Source: an uncultured Roseateles sp. (GTDB lineage Bacteria > Pseudomonadota > Gammaproteobacteria > Burkholderiales > Burkholderiaceae_C). Taken from it: a DNA stretch of 64,000 nucleotides. Made by a program: the position numbers and the translations under genes. The stretch spans positions 372,001-436,000 of the forward strand of contig NZ_OY729424.1 in assembly GCF_963422335.1 (NCBI RefSeq), written 5' to 3'. Below are positions 49,710 through 58,057 of this stretch, piece after piece. Below the pieces are notes generated by a model, which saw only the letters and a list, made by a program, of their open reading frames with translations, did not search any database and was not told the DNA's origin. How positions within the stretch are numbered: the first letter of the stretch is position 1; the number at the start of each line of letters is the position of its first letter.

Positions 49710-52004
49710 ATGATCAACTCAGAAGAAAAGAGTGCCCAACTTCGTCAAGCGGCGCTGGAGTATCACGAGTTCCCGACGCCGGGCAAGATCGCCATCGCCG
49801 CGACCAAGCAGCTGGTCAACCAGCGCGACCTGGCCCTGGCCTATTCGCCGGGCGTGGCCTATGCCTGCGAAGAGATCGTGGCCGATCCGTCCAACGCCTT
49901 CCGCTACACCTCGCGCGGCAATCTGGTCGCCGTGGTCACCAACGGCACGGCGGTGCTGGGCCTGGGCAATATCGGCCCGCTGGCGTCCAAGCCGGTGATG
50001 GAGGGCAAGGGCGTGCTGTTCAAGAAGTTCGCCGGCATCGATGTGTTCGACCTGGAAATCCAGGAGAACGACCTCGACAAGCTGGTCGACGTGATCGCCG
50101 CGCTGGAGCCCACCTTTGGCGGCATCAACCTCGAGGACATCAAGGCGCCCGACTGCTTCTACGTCGAGCGCAAGCTGCGCGAGCGCATGAAGATACCGGT
50201 CTTCCACGATGATCAGCACGGCACGGCCATCGTCGTCGGAGCGGCCTTTCTGAACGGCCTGAAGGTGCTGAACAAGGACATCAAGCAGGTCAAGCTGGTG
50301 ACCTCGGGCGCCGGCGCTGCGGCGCTGGCCTGCCTGGGCCTGCTGATGAAGCTGGGCCTGCCGCGCGAGAACATCTGGGTCACCGATCTGGCCGGCGTGG
50401 TCTACGAGGGCCGGGTCGAGTTGATGGACCCGGACAAACAGCAGTTCGCCCAGAAGACGGAAGCGCGCAGCCTGCGCGACGTGATCAAGGGCGCGGACGT
50501 GTTCCTGGGCCTGTCCGCCGGCGGCGTGCTGAAGGCCGACATGGTGGCGACGATGGCCGAGCGGCCGATGATCTTCGCGCTGGCCAATCCGACCCCGGAA
50601 ATCCTGCCGGAAGAGGTGCACGCGGTGCGCAGCGACGCCATCATGGCCACCGGCCGCACCGACTATCCGAACCAGGTCAACAACGTCCTGTGCTTCCCCT
50701 ACATCTTCCGCGGCGCCCTCGACTCGGGCGCCACGACGATCAATGACGAGATGGAAATCGCCGCCGTGCGCGCCATCGCCGAGCTGGCCCAGGCCGAGCA
50801 GAGCGAGGTGGTGGCCGCGGCCTATGCCGGCGCCAATCTGAGCTTCGGCCCCGAGTACCTGATCCCCAAGCCCTTCGACCCGCGGCTGATGATGAAGATC
50901 GCGCCCGCCGTGGCCCAGGCCGCCGCCGACTCCGGCGTGGCCCTGCGCCCGGTCAAGGACATGGAGGCCTACCGCGAGAAGCTGCAGAGCTTCGTCTATG
51001 CCTCGGGCACGACGATGAAGCCCATCTTCAACGAGGCCAAGCGCGCCAAGAACAAGCGCGTCGCCTACGCCGAGGGCGAGGAGGAACGCATCCTGCGCGC
51101 GGTGCAGGTGGTGGTCGACGAATGCCTGGCCCGCCCGACGCTAATCGGCCGGCCCAGCGTGATCGCCGAGCGCTGCGAACGTTTCGGTCTGCGGCTGAAG
51201 GAGGGTCTGGACTATGACGTCGTCAATGTCGAGCAGGACCACCGCTACCGCGACTACTGGCAGACCTACCACCAGATGACAGAGCGCAAGGGCGTAACCG
51301 CCCAGCTGGCCAAGATCGAGATGCGCCGCCGCCTGACCTTGATCGGCTGCATGATGCTGCACAAGGGCGAGGTCGACGGCATGCTCTGCGGCACCTGGAG
51401 CAACACGGCCATGCATCTGCAGTACATCGACCAGGTGATAGGCAAGCGCGCGGGCGTCAAGACCTTTGCCTGCATGAACGGGTTGATACTGCCGGGGCGC
51501 CAGGTCTTCCTGGTCGATACCCACGTCAACTACGACCCGACGGCCGAGCAGCTGGCCGAGATCACCATCATGGCCGCCGAGGAGCTGATGCGTTTCGGCA
51601 TCCGCCCCAAGGCCGCCCTGCTGTCGCACTCGAACTACGGCTCCAGCAACCAGCCCTCGGCGATCAAGATGCGCGAGACACTGGCCCTGGTCCAGCAGCA
51701 CGCGCCCTGGCTGGAGGTGGACGGCGAGATGCATGGCGACACCGCCCTGGACGCCAAGTACCGCGCCGAGCTGATGCCGCGCAGCACCCTGACCGGCGAG
51801 GCCAATCTGCTGGTGCTGCCGAATATCGACGCCGCCAACATCAGCTACAACCTGCTGAAGACGGCAGCCGGCGGCGGCATCGCCATCGGCCCGGTGCTGC
51901 TCGGCGCGGCCAAACCAGTCCATGTGCTGACCCCGTCGGCGACCGTTCGACGCATCGTCAACATGACGGCGCTGACCGTGGCGGACGCCAACGCAGCCCG
52001 CTGA
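49710..52004 (+). CDS. maeB: NADP-dependent malic enzyme with phosphotransacetylase-like domain
   Basis: A 764-residue MaeB-type enzyme converting malate to pyruvate, CO2 and NADPH. The malic enzyme part (about 1-420) has the family start TPGKIAIAATKQLVNQRDLALAYSPGVA, the FHDDQHGTAI metal/substrate motif and the nucleotide motif GAGAAALACLGLL. The C-terminal half (about 430-764) is a phosphotransacetylase-like domain (YAEGEEERIL, LLSHSNYGSSNQPSA, PNIDAANISYNLLK) that usually serves allosteric control by acetyl-CoA. A TACAAT box at 49672-49677 is a likely -10 element. A terminator follows. Confidence 0.95.
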   Translation: MINSEEKSAQLRQAALEYHEFPTPGKIAIAATKQLVNQRDLALAYSPGVAYACEEIVADPSNAFRYTSRGNLVAVVTNGTAVLGLGNIGPLASKPVMEGKGVLFKKFAGIDVFDLEIQENDLDKLVDVIAALEPTFGGINLEDIKAPDCFYVERKLRERMKIPVFHDDQHGTAIVVGAAFLNGLKVLNKDIKQVKLVTSGAGAAALACLGLLMKLGLPRENIWVTDLAGVVYEGRVELMDPDKQQFAQKTEARSLRDVIKGADVFLGLSAGGVLKADMVATMAERPMIFALANPTPEILPEEVHAVRSDAIMATGRTDYPNQVNNVLCFPYIFRGALDSGATTINDEMEIAAVRAIAELAQAEQSEVVAAAYAGANLSFGPEYLIPKPFDPRLMMKIAPAVAQAAADSGVALRPVKDMEAYREKLQSFVYASGTTMKPIFNEAKRAKNKRVAYAEGEEERILRAVQVVVDECLARPTLIGRPSVIAERCERFGLRLKEGLDYDVVNVEQDHRYRDYWQTYHQMTERKGVTAQLAKIEMRRRLTLIGCMMLHKGEVDGMLCGTWSNTAMHLQYIDQVIGKRAGVKTFACMNGLILPGRQVFLVDTHVNYDPTAEQLAEITIMAAEELMRFGIRPKAALLSHSNYGSSNQPSAIKMRETLALVQQHAPWLEVDGEMHGDTALDAKYRAELMPRSTLTGEANLLVLPNIDAANISYNLLKTAAGGGIAIGPVLLGAAKPVHVLTPSATVRRIVNMTALTVADANAAR

Positions 52005-52048
52005 ACCCGCGCCAAACCGCCTTGCCGCCGCTCAAGCGGCCTGCGACA

Positions 52049-52072
52049 ACGCCCCAATATGGGGCGTTTTTT
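52049..52072 (+). terminator. Rho-independent terminator after maeB
   Basis: ACGCCCC (52049-52055) / GGGGCGT (52061-52067), loop AATAT, followed by a run of six T. Confidence 0.9.
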
Positions 52073-52273
52073 CATTGGTGGTCGCCGTGCATAAAATTTG
52101 TTTGCGGGCGCTTACCCGAAGGTGACAGCTCCATGAAGTGATTGAAAACAATCGCTTTCAGTCACTGTGTGCGCACACTCACAAAGGCTCTATTCCCCGG
52201 CTTGGCGCAGGACAGCCTTGAGCTTTTCGCCCTCATTCTGTACCATGTTGCTTTCAGGATTCAGGGTAAACCC

Positions 52274-52681
52274 GTGTCTTTGCTCAACAGACCCGCAACG
52301 TGGTCCGGCCTTCTCAAGCTCAGCGTCACCATCACCCTGGTGCTCGCCAACGGTTTGGTCGGCATGGCCCAAGCCAAGGAACGGGCAGCAGACGAGACGG
52401 TGGCCTTGACGGCACTTCCGGTCGAGGCGCAAGCCACGCACCGCCTGGTTTTGGCCGGGGGACCCTTCCCCTACAGCAAAGACGGCACGGCCTTTGGCAA
52501 TCGTGAACGTCTGCTGCCCGCCAAAGTCAGAGGGTACTACCGTGAATATACCGTGCCCACGAAAGGCGCCCGCAACCGGGGCGCTCGTCGGCTGGTGTGC
52601 GGCGGCCAGCCACCCACGAAACCTGAGGCGTGTTTTTACTCCGACGACCACTACGCAAGCTTCAAACGCGTGCGGCCGTGA
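52274..52681 (+). CDS. Secreted barnase-like guanyl-specific ribonuclease
   Basis: A 135-residue microbial RNase of the N1/T1/barnase family. Signal peptide about 1-34 (MAQA cleavage). The mature domain shows GGPFPYSKDGTAFGNRERLLP, YYREYTVPT, RGARRLVCGG and DDHYASF, placing the catalytic Glu91, Arg105/106 and His126; Cys109 and Cys120 may pair. It cuts single-stranded RNA after G. The start is GTG 52274 after CAGGGTAAACCC; an ATG at 52142 in the same frame would put a long unusual N-terminus before the signal. The next gene encodes a barstar inhibitor. Base composition here is visibly less GC-rich than in neighbours, so the pair may be acquired. Confidence 0.85.
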   Translation: MSLLNRPATWSGLLKLSVTITLVLANGLVGMAQAKERAADETVALTALPVEAQATHRLVLAGGPFPYSKDGTAFGNRERLLPAKVRGYYREYTVPTKGARNRGARRLVCGGQPPTKPEACFYSDDHYASFKRVRP

Positions 52682-52739
52682 ATCGGCGGGGAGTCGAGTT
52701 TCGTGAACAAGTTTTCGTGACTAAAGGAGGATCGTGACC

Positions 52740-53135
52740 ATGCTGTTGCAGACCGTCCGTCCAAACATCGTGCAGTCCATACGGGCTTATCGAGTGGAGG
52801 ATTTGATGCAGGCGGCCCAGGAGGCCGGCCAACATTTCCTCTATGCCAATCTGACTTCAGCGCAGTCAAAACAGGATGTGCTGGAGGGCATTGCCCAGTC
52901 CTTCCTGTTCCCGGCGCACTTTGGCAAAAATCTGGATGCCTTGTACGACTGCATGACCGACCTGGTCCACAAATCGGGCGCTCAGCCCGGCTTTGTGGTG
53001 GTGCTGGAGCAGATCCCCGACAGCGTCAAATTTGACCGCGAGGCCAGGGAACAACTGCTGGATGTATTCCGGGACGCCGCCGACTACTGGGCGGATCGAA
53101 AGATACAGTTCAGGTGTTTCTATTCTTTTCAGTAG
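52740..53135 (+). CDS. Barstar family ribonuclease inhibitor
   Basis: A 131-residue cytoplasmic inhibitor. The barstar core is visible: FLYANLTSAQSKQDVLEGIAQSFLFPAHFGKNLDALYDCMTDL, where the Asp/Glu-bearing helix around Asp and Tyr of LDALYDC contacts the RNase active site. AAAGGAGG (52723-52730) lies nine bases before ATG 52740; a GTG at 52734 is too close to the ribosome site. It lies 58 bases after the RNase gene and protects the producing cell from RNase before export. The stop TAG lies inside a 12-bp inverted repeat. Confidence 0.88.
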   Translation: MLLQTVRPNIVQSIRAYRVEDLMQAAQEAGQHFLYANLTSAQSKQDVLEGIAQSFLFPAHFGKNLDALYDCMTDLVHKSGAQPGFVVVLEQIPDSVKFDREAREQLLDVFRDAADYWADRKIQFRCFYSFQ

Positions 53136-53173
53136 CCCGCTCTCAAGAAAATGGGTCATGGGAGCGGGCTACT
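53131..53173. repeat. 12-bp perfect inverted repeat overlapping the barstar stop
   Basis: AGTAGCCCGCTC (53131-53142) and GAGCGGGCTACT (53162-53173), loop 19 bases. The left arm contains the barstar TAG. There is no T tract, so it could be an RNA-stabilising 3' hairpin or the trace of a mobile or recombination site at the edge of the RNase/inhibitor module. Confidence 0.6.
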
Positions 53174-53319
53174 GAGGTGGCCCCCAGCGTCAGCGACAAG
53201 CCGGCGCCGAAAAGCACATCAAAGGCGGCAGCCAATGCCACCTTCGGCATGAATATGCCCATGATGAGCAGTGCGTTCGACACCGCGATGTGGTTGAACG
53301 CGGCCTGACCTTCCGTCAA
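53143..53319 (-). pseudogene. Possible remnant of a membrane protein gene
   Basis: A 58-codon minus-strand frame (TTG 53319 to TGA 53143) whose product is hydrophobic (NALLIMGIFMPKVALAAAFDVLFGAGLSLTLGATS), like one or two membrane helices of a transporter. It lies after the rsmA terminator and has no ribosome site. It could be the leftover end of a gene displaced when the RNase/barstar module arrived. Evidence is weak. Confidence 0.25.
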
Positions 53320-53328
53320 GCCAGCAAC

Positions 53329-53356
53329 AAAAAAGCGACCCTCGGGTCGCTTTTTT
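53329..53356. terminator. Bidirectional Rho-independent terminator
   Basis: A run of six A, stem GCGACC (53335-53340), loop CTCG, GGTCGC (53345-53350) and a run of six T. The symmetric layout can stop transcription of rsmA from the right and of the barstar side from the left. Confidence 0.88.
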
Positions 53357-53379
53357 GTTGGCCAATCTGGACTGCGGGA

Positions 53380-54141
53380 TCAGGAAACAGCCAGCGCCAG
53401 CGCCAGATATTCGGCCACCGGCACCTCCTCGGCACGCCGCTGCAGGTCGAACTGCCCGCCAAAGCCGCGCTGCTCCAGCCAGGCGCCCAGCGTGTTGCGC
53501 AGGATCTTGCGGCGCTGCGAGAAGGCCACGGCGACCAGCTCGCCCAGCAGTTTCTGATCGACCGCCGCCGGCTGGGGCAGTGGCAGCATGCGCACGATGG
53601 CCGAGTCCACCCGCGGCGGCGGATCGAAGGCGCTGGGCGCCACATCCAGCACCGACTCGATCTGGTAGCGCCACTGCAGCATCACCGTCAGCCGGCCATA
53701 GTCCTTGTTGCAGGGCTCGGCGGCCATGCGGTCGACGACTTCCTTTTGCAGCATGAAGTGCTGGTCCTGCACCTGATCGACGAAGTCCAGCAGATGGAAC
53801 AGGATGGGCGAAGAGATGTTGTAGGGCAGGTTGCCGACCACGCGCAGCTTCTTGCCATGCTCGGCCGCCAGCGCCGCAAAGTCGACCTTCAGCACGTCGG
53901 ACTCGACCACGTTCAGGCCGGGGCGCTGGCGCAGCCGTTCGGCCAGGTCGCGGTCCAGCTCGATCACGGTCAGCGGATTGACGTAGGCCAGCAGCGGCAT
54001 CGTCATTGCGCCGAGACCGGGGCCGATCTCGACCATGGCGTCGCCGGCCTGGGGCTTGATGGCCTGGACGATGTCCTCGATGACGATACGGTCGGTCAGA
54101 AAGTGCTGACCGAAGCGCTTGCGCGCGATATGGCGCGTCAC
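53380..54141 (-). CDS. rsmA: 16S rRNA dimethyladenosine transferase RsmA (KsgA)
   Basis: A 253-residue SAM-dependent enzyme that dimethylates two adenosines near the 3' end of 16S rRNA during 30S maturation. Marks: N-terminal ARKRFGQHFLTD, SAM motif VEIGPGLGAMT, ELDRDLAERL, the catalytic NLPYNIS and the FQ.E.V-like HFMLQKEVVDRM. Length is normal. It is the last gene of the minus-strand lptD-surA-rsmA operon, starting 7 bases after surA; pdxA, often between surA and rsmA in other bacteria, is absent. Confidence 0.95.
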   Translation of the reverse strand: MTRHIARKRFGQHFLTDRIVIEDIVQAIKPQAGDAMVEIGPGLGAMTMPLLAYVNPLTVIELDRDLAERLRQRPGLNVVESDVLKVDFAALAAEHGKKLRVVGNLPYNISSPILFHLLDFVDQVQDQHFMLQKEVVDRMAAEPCNKDYGRLTVMLQWRYQIESVLDVAPSAFDPPPRVDSAIVRMLPLPQPAAVDQKLLGELVAVAFSQRRKILRNTLGAWLEQRGFGGQFDLQRRAEEVPVAEYLALALAVS

Positions 54142-54148
54142 AGGGCGC

Positions 54149-55489
54149 TCACTGCGAGGCGTCGCCGCGCATTTCGATGAAGGCGCGTCCGCGCAGATCC
54201 TTCACCCAGTCGGTGAAGGCCCCCTCGTACTTCTGCTCGCGCAGGGCCGCCTGCGCCTGGGCGCGGACTTGCTTGGGATCGGGCACGGTGCTGCGGCGTT
54301 CCAGTACCTGGATCAGGTGCACGCCGAAGCGCGACACCACCGGCGCCGAGATGCCGCCGAGGCTCAGCGCATTCATCGCCTCCTCGAACTCGGGCACGAA
54401 GCCACCCGGCGAGGACCAGCCCAGATCGCCGCCATTCGAGGCGCTGCCGTCTTCGGAATTCTCGCGGGCCACGGCCTCGAAGCTGATCTTGCCGGCCTCG
54501 ATATTGCGCTTGTACTCGGCCAGGCGGCGCGCGGCCAGCTCGGCCGTCAGCTGCGGTGACACGCGCAGCAGCACATGGCGGGCGCGGGTCTGCACCACCG
54601 TGCCATCCGCGCCGTCCAGCTTCTCGACCAGCTTGAGGACATGGAAGCCGGCGCCGGACCGCATCAGCTCGGGCGCGACCTCGCCCGCCTTCAGGTTCTT
54701 GACATGGGCCAGAAAGGCGTCGGGCAGCTTGGCCGCAGGGCGCAGGCCCAGCTCACCGCCCTTGTCCTTGTAGGCGTCCTCGGACACCTGCTTGGCCACC
54801 ACCTCGAAAGCCTCGCCGGCCTTGATACGGGCCAGGGCGGCCTCGGCCTTGGCCCGCTTGTCGGCCACCACGGCCGCACTGGCGCCCTCGGGCACGATCA
54901 CCAGCACCTGGGCGATATTGAACTGTGCATTGGCCTTGCCGGCCTCGCGCTGCTTGGCCAGGAATTCATCGACATCGCTGTCGTTGACGCGGATGCGGCC
55001 CTGCACCTCACGTTCGCGCACGCGCTCGACCATCATCTGGTCGCGCAGGTTCTCGCGAAAGCGCCGGTACTCGATGCCCTCGGTCTTCAGCCGCTCCCGC
55101 AGCTCGGGCAGGGTCAGATTGTTCTGGGCCGCCACATTGGCGACCACGCGGTCCAGCTCGACCTCGTCGATCTTGGAGCCGGCCTCGCGGGCATAGGTCA
55201 GCACGACGCGCTCGTCGATCAGTCCGTCGAGCGCCGTCTTGCGCAGCTCGGCAGCCGTCGGCAGGGCGACGCCACGGCGCTTGGCCTCCTCGCGGGCGCG
55301 CTCGGTGCGCTGCTGGACCTCGATCTCGGTGACAAGATCCTGGTTGACGATGGCGGCAATCGAATCGGCCGGACGGGTGGCTGCCTTGGCGGACTGCGCC
55401 TGCGCCGGGGGCGCCAGCAGCAGGGCGGCCAGTGCGGCGGCGAGAAGAGCGGGCTTGAGAGAGGTCGACAGGTCAGTCATAGGAGGCAT
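54149..55489 (-). CDS. surA: Periplasmic chaperone and peptidyl-prolyl isomerase SurA
   Basis: A 446-residue periplasmic folding factor for outer-membrane proteins, including LptD. Signal peptide about 1-32 (cleavage after AQA). N-terminal SurA_N helical domain about 40-165, then two parvulin domains: about 180-290 (AQFNIAQVLVIVPEGAS, GGELGLRPAAKLPDAF) and about 290-400 (RARHVLLRVSPQLT, GGDLGWSSPGGFVPEFEEAM). Start 55489 or the ATG at 55480, which overlaps the lptD stop; both give the same mature protein. Confidence 0.95.
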   Translation of the reverse strand: MPPMTDLSTSLKPALLAAALAALLLAPPAQAQSAKAATRPADSIAAIVNQDLVTEIEVQQRTERAREEAKRRGVALPTAAELRKTALDGLIDERVVLTYAREAGSKIDEVELDRVVANVAAQNNLTLPELRERLKTEGIEYRRFRENLRDQMMVERVREREVQGRIRVNDSDVDEFLAKQREAGKANAQFNIAQVLVIVPEGASAAVVADKRAKAEAALARIKAGEAFEVVAKQVSEDAYKDKGGELGLRPAAKLPDAFLAHVKNLKAGEVAPELMRSGAGFHVLKLVEKLDGADGTVVQTRARHVLLRVSPQLTAELAARRLAEYKRNIEAGKISFEAVARENSEDGSASNGGDLGWSSPGGFVPEFEEAMNALSLGGISAPVVSRFGVHLIQVLERRSTVPDPKQVRAQAQAALREQKYEGAFTDWVKDLRGRAFIEMRGDASQ

Positions 55490-57869
55490 CTGTGAGCGCC
55501 GCGCGATCCTCGCGCAGCAGGCGGTAACCAGGGATATTGTCCCTCAAGACATTCAGGGGGTTATTCCCCAGCCGGCCCAGGCCCACCAGCTCGAGCTGGA
55601 ACATCCAGCGCGTGTTGGCTTCGGCACGTCCGGTGGAGCGGCGCTCCACCACCACACGGCCAATCCAGCAGCCGGCATCGTATTCGAAGCCGACCAGCGA
55701 ATCGGTGACGCGGCGGTCCTGCATGCTGTAGAGCACGCGGCCGACGCTGTACCAGCTGCCCGAGCAGGAGCTGCCACCGGTGGCCTTGCGCACCGCACCC
55801 TCGGCGGTATGGGACGCCGCCGGGCCCGACAGCGGCCATTGCCAGCCCAGCTCGGCCTGCTCGCTCTGGCCGCGGGCGAGGCGGTAGGTGGCGTTGACGG
55901 TGCGGAAGGGGCCGGGCGAATAGCGCAGGCTCATCACCGAGCGCACGGTGCGGTTCAGGTCCGAGCTGTACTGGATGGCGCCATCGGCCCACCACTGCGG
56001 GTTCAGGTGCGCCGAGCCGAGCAGCAGCAGGTCGGACAGTTTCTGGGTGTTGGGCGTGCCCTCGGGCGTGATGCGCTGATCGCGGAACAACACCCGCTGC
56101 ACCACGCCCAGGCGCAGCAGCTCGCTACCGTCGCGCAGCGAGGTCAGCCGCGAGCTCACGCCCACCGTCAGCTGGTGCGCATCCGAGACGCGATCGATGC
56201 CGGAGAAAGCGTTCTCGGTGTAGATCGAGTCGAAATTGAAATCCTTGGCCGCCGAGTCGAAGTTGGGCAGACCCAGCTGGTCACGGAAGGGCGTGTGCAC
56301 ATAGAACAGACGCGGCTCCAGCGTCTGCAGCAGCGAGCGGCCGAAGTACTCGGTCTTGCGCTCGAACAACCAGCCCTGGTCGATGCTGAAGGTGGGCACC
56401 ACCCGTGACGCCGAACGGCGCCCGTCGGCCAGCGATTGATCCAGCTGATAGCTGGCGGCATTGAAGGACAGGCGCGGCTTCAGCCACCAGCCGGTATCGC
56501 CCAGCGTCCAGCCCAGATGACCCAGCGCATGCACGCGCGAGCCGGTGGGCAGGGGCAGCGGCGCGGCATTGCGCGGCAGGTCGAAGCGGTTGTATTCCAG
56601 GCTCAGGCCGGCATCGAAGCCCTGCGGCAGCTGCTCGGCGCTCCAGCGCGCGCCCAGCTGGGGCGAGCGCTGGTAGGGCGTGTCGATGCGCGCGGCCGGG
56701 TCCAGGTCCTGCAGCACCTGCCACTGCTGCAGGCGGCCGTAGAGCTTGAGCTCGCCGATGGCCGGCGTCCAGCTGCGCGAGGCGCCGAGGTCGGTGGCCA
56801 GCAGGCGCGGCGTCAGGCTGGTGATGCCGTGCGGGAAGTCTTTCCAGTAGATGTCGTCGGACACCCGCTCGGCATTGAGCCGGTAGCGCCAGTCCGCCGC
56901 CGCCGTTCCGCTCTGGTTCAGGCCCCAGGCCCAGCGCGTGTGGCCGGTGATGCGGTCGTTGGGCAGCAGGTCAACCGACACCAGACCCTGGTAATTCGGC
57001 TCCAGGTAGCGGAACTCGCTGTCCAGGCCCGCGCCGCGGCGGGTGATGATCTTGGGCGTCAGCGTGGCATCGCGCTGCGGCGCGATATTCCAGTAATAGG
57101 GCACGCCGAACTCGACGCCGCTGCGGCTGTCCAGATTGAACTTGGGCGGCAGCCAGCCCGATTTGCGCCCGTCGCCGAGCGGAAAGCTCAGGCGCGGAGC
57201 GGCCAGTATCGGCACACCGTAGAAGCGCACCACGGCACCGTCGGCCACGCCCTCGTTGGTCTCGAAGTCCAGCCGGATGCTGCGGGTGCTCAACTCCCAG
57301 GCAGGGGCACGGTCCGGGTCGTCGGCTCGGCAGCTGCTGTAGGTACCTGCCAGCGCGCGGCTGCGGTATTCGTCGATGAAGTCGACCTGCTGGGCCTTGC
57401 CGCCCGCCCCGGTGCTGGCGAAGAAATAGGTCGGATTGAGGAACTGGCCCTCGAAACGCTGCACATACAGACGCAGCTCGGGGCCGGTGAAGCGGTTGCC
57501 GTCGCGCTCGATGCTGACCGAGCCCTTGGCCGTGGCCAGGTCGGTGGCCTGGAAATAGCCGAGGCTGTCGGCCTTCAGGGTCAGGTCTCCACGACGCAGC
57601 ACCGCATTGCCCTCGGCGTGGGTCTCCTGATCCAGGCGGCTGCTCAGGCTGTCGGCATCGAGCAGCACCGGCTGGTTCTTGTCGGCTTCCGAGCGCGACA
57701 GGGTCTTGCTGGCCGGCTTGGCGATCTGCCGCACCTGGGTGCCGACCTGGGACTGGCCCTGAGCCCAGGCAATGCCCGGCCCGGCCAGGGCGAGGCAGGC
57801 GGCCAGCGCCAGCGGCGTGAGCCCGGGCAGCAAAGAGTCGGCAGAGTGGGTCTTCAAGGGGCGCAGCAC
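55473..57869 (-). CDS. lptD: LPS assembly protein LptD
   Basis: A 798-residue outer-membrane barrel that, with LptE, inserts lipopolysaccharide. Signal peptide about 1-36 (cleavage after AWA). The periplasmic OstA/LptA-like jellyroll is at about 65-190 (LLDADSLSSRLDQETHAEGNAVLRRGDLTLKADSLGYFQ), followed by the 26-strand barrel. Two cysteines in the barrel part (GSSCSGSWY and YDAGCWIGRVVVERR) and one near residue 180 (YSSCRADDPD) fit the disulphide pattern needed for maturation. It overlaps surA. Confidence 0.95.
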   Translation of the reverse strand: MLRPLKTHSADSLLPGLTPLALAACLALAGPGIAWAQGQSQVGTQVRQIAKPASKTLSRSEADKNQPVLLDADSLSSRLDQETHAEGNAVLRRGDLTLKADSLGYFQATDLATAKGSVSIERDGNRFTGPELRLYVQRFEGQFLNPTYFFASTGAGGKAQQVDFIDEYRSRALAGTYSSCRADDPDRAPAWELSTRSIRLDFETNEGVADGAVVRFYGVPILAAPRLSFPLGDGRKSGWLPPKFNLDSRSGVEFGVPYYWNIAPQRDATLTPKIITRRGAGLDSEFRYLEPNYQGLVSVDLLPNDRITGHTRWAWGLNQSGTAAADWRYRLNAERVSDDIYWKDFPHGITSLTPRLLATDLGASRSWTPAIGELKLYGRLQQWQVLQDLDPAARIDTPYQRSPQLGARWSAEQLPQGFDAGLSLEYNRFDLPRNAAPLPLPTGSRVHALGHLGWTLGDTGWWLKPRLSFNAASYQLDQSLADGRRSASRVVPTFSIDQGWLFERKTEYFGRSLLQTLEPRLFYVHTPFRDQLGLPNFDSAAKDFNFDSIYTENAFSGIDRVSDAHQLTVGVSSRLTSLRDGSELLRLGVVQRVLFRDQRITPEGTPNTQKLSDLLLLGSAHLNPQWWADGAIQYSSDLNRTVRSVMSLRYSPGPFRTVNATYRLARGQSEQAELGWQWPLSGPAASHTAEGAVRKATGGSSCSGSWYSVGRVLYSMQDRRVTDSLVGFEYDAGCWIGRVVVERRSTGRAEANTRWMFQLELVGLGRLGNNPLNVLRDNIPGYRLLREDRAALTDASYD

Positions 57870-58057
57870 GACAGCAGCAGCGTCGGTTCGGATTCGTATG
57901 CCGCGAGCGAGTCGGGCCGGGTCAAGGGGAAGGCTCGCCGGGCCATGAAGCCTGTGGGCAAACCGGGGGTTTGTAGAATTGATTATCCATGAGGCCTGTT
58001 GTTTTGTCGGCAGGCACCGCCTGTACCTTCACGGTATCCCTCTCAGCTGCCCCCTTC

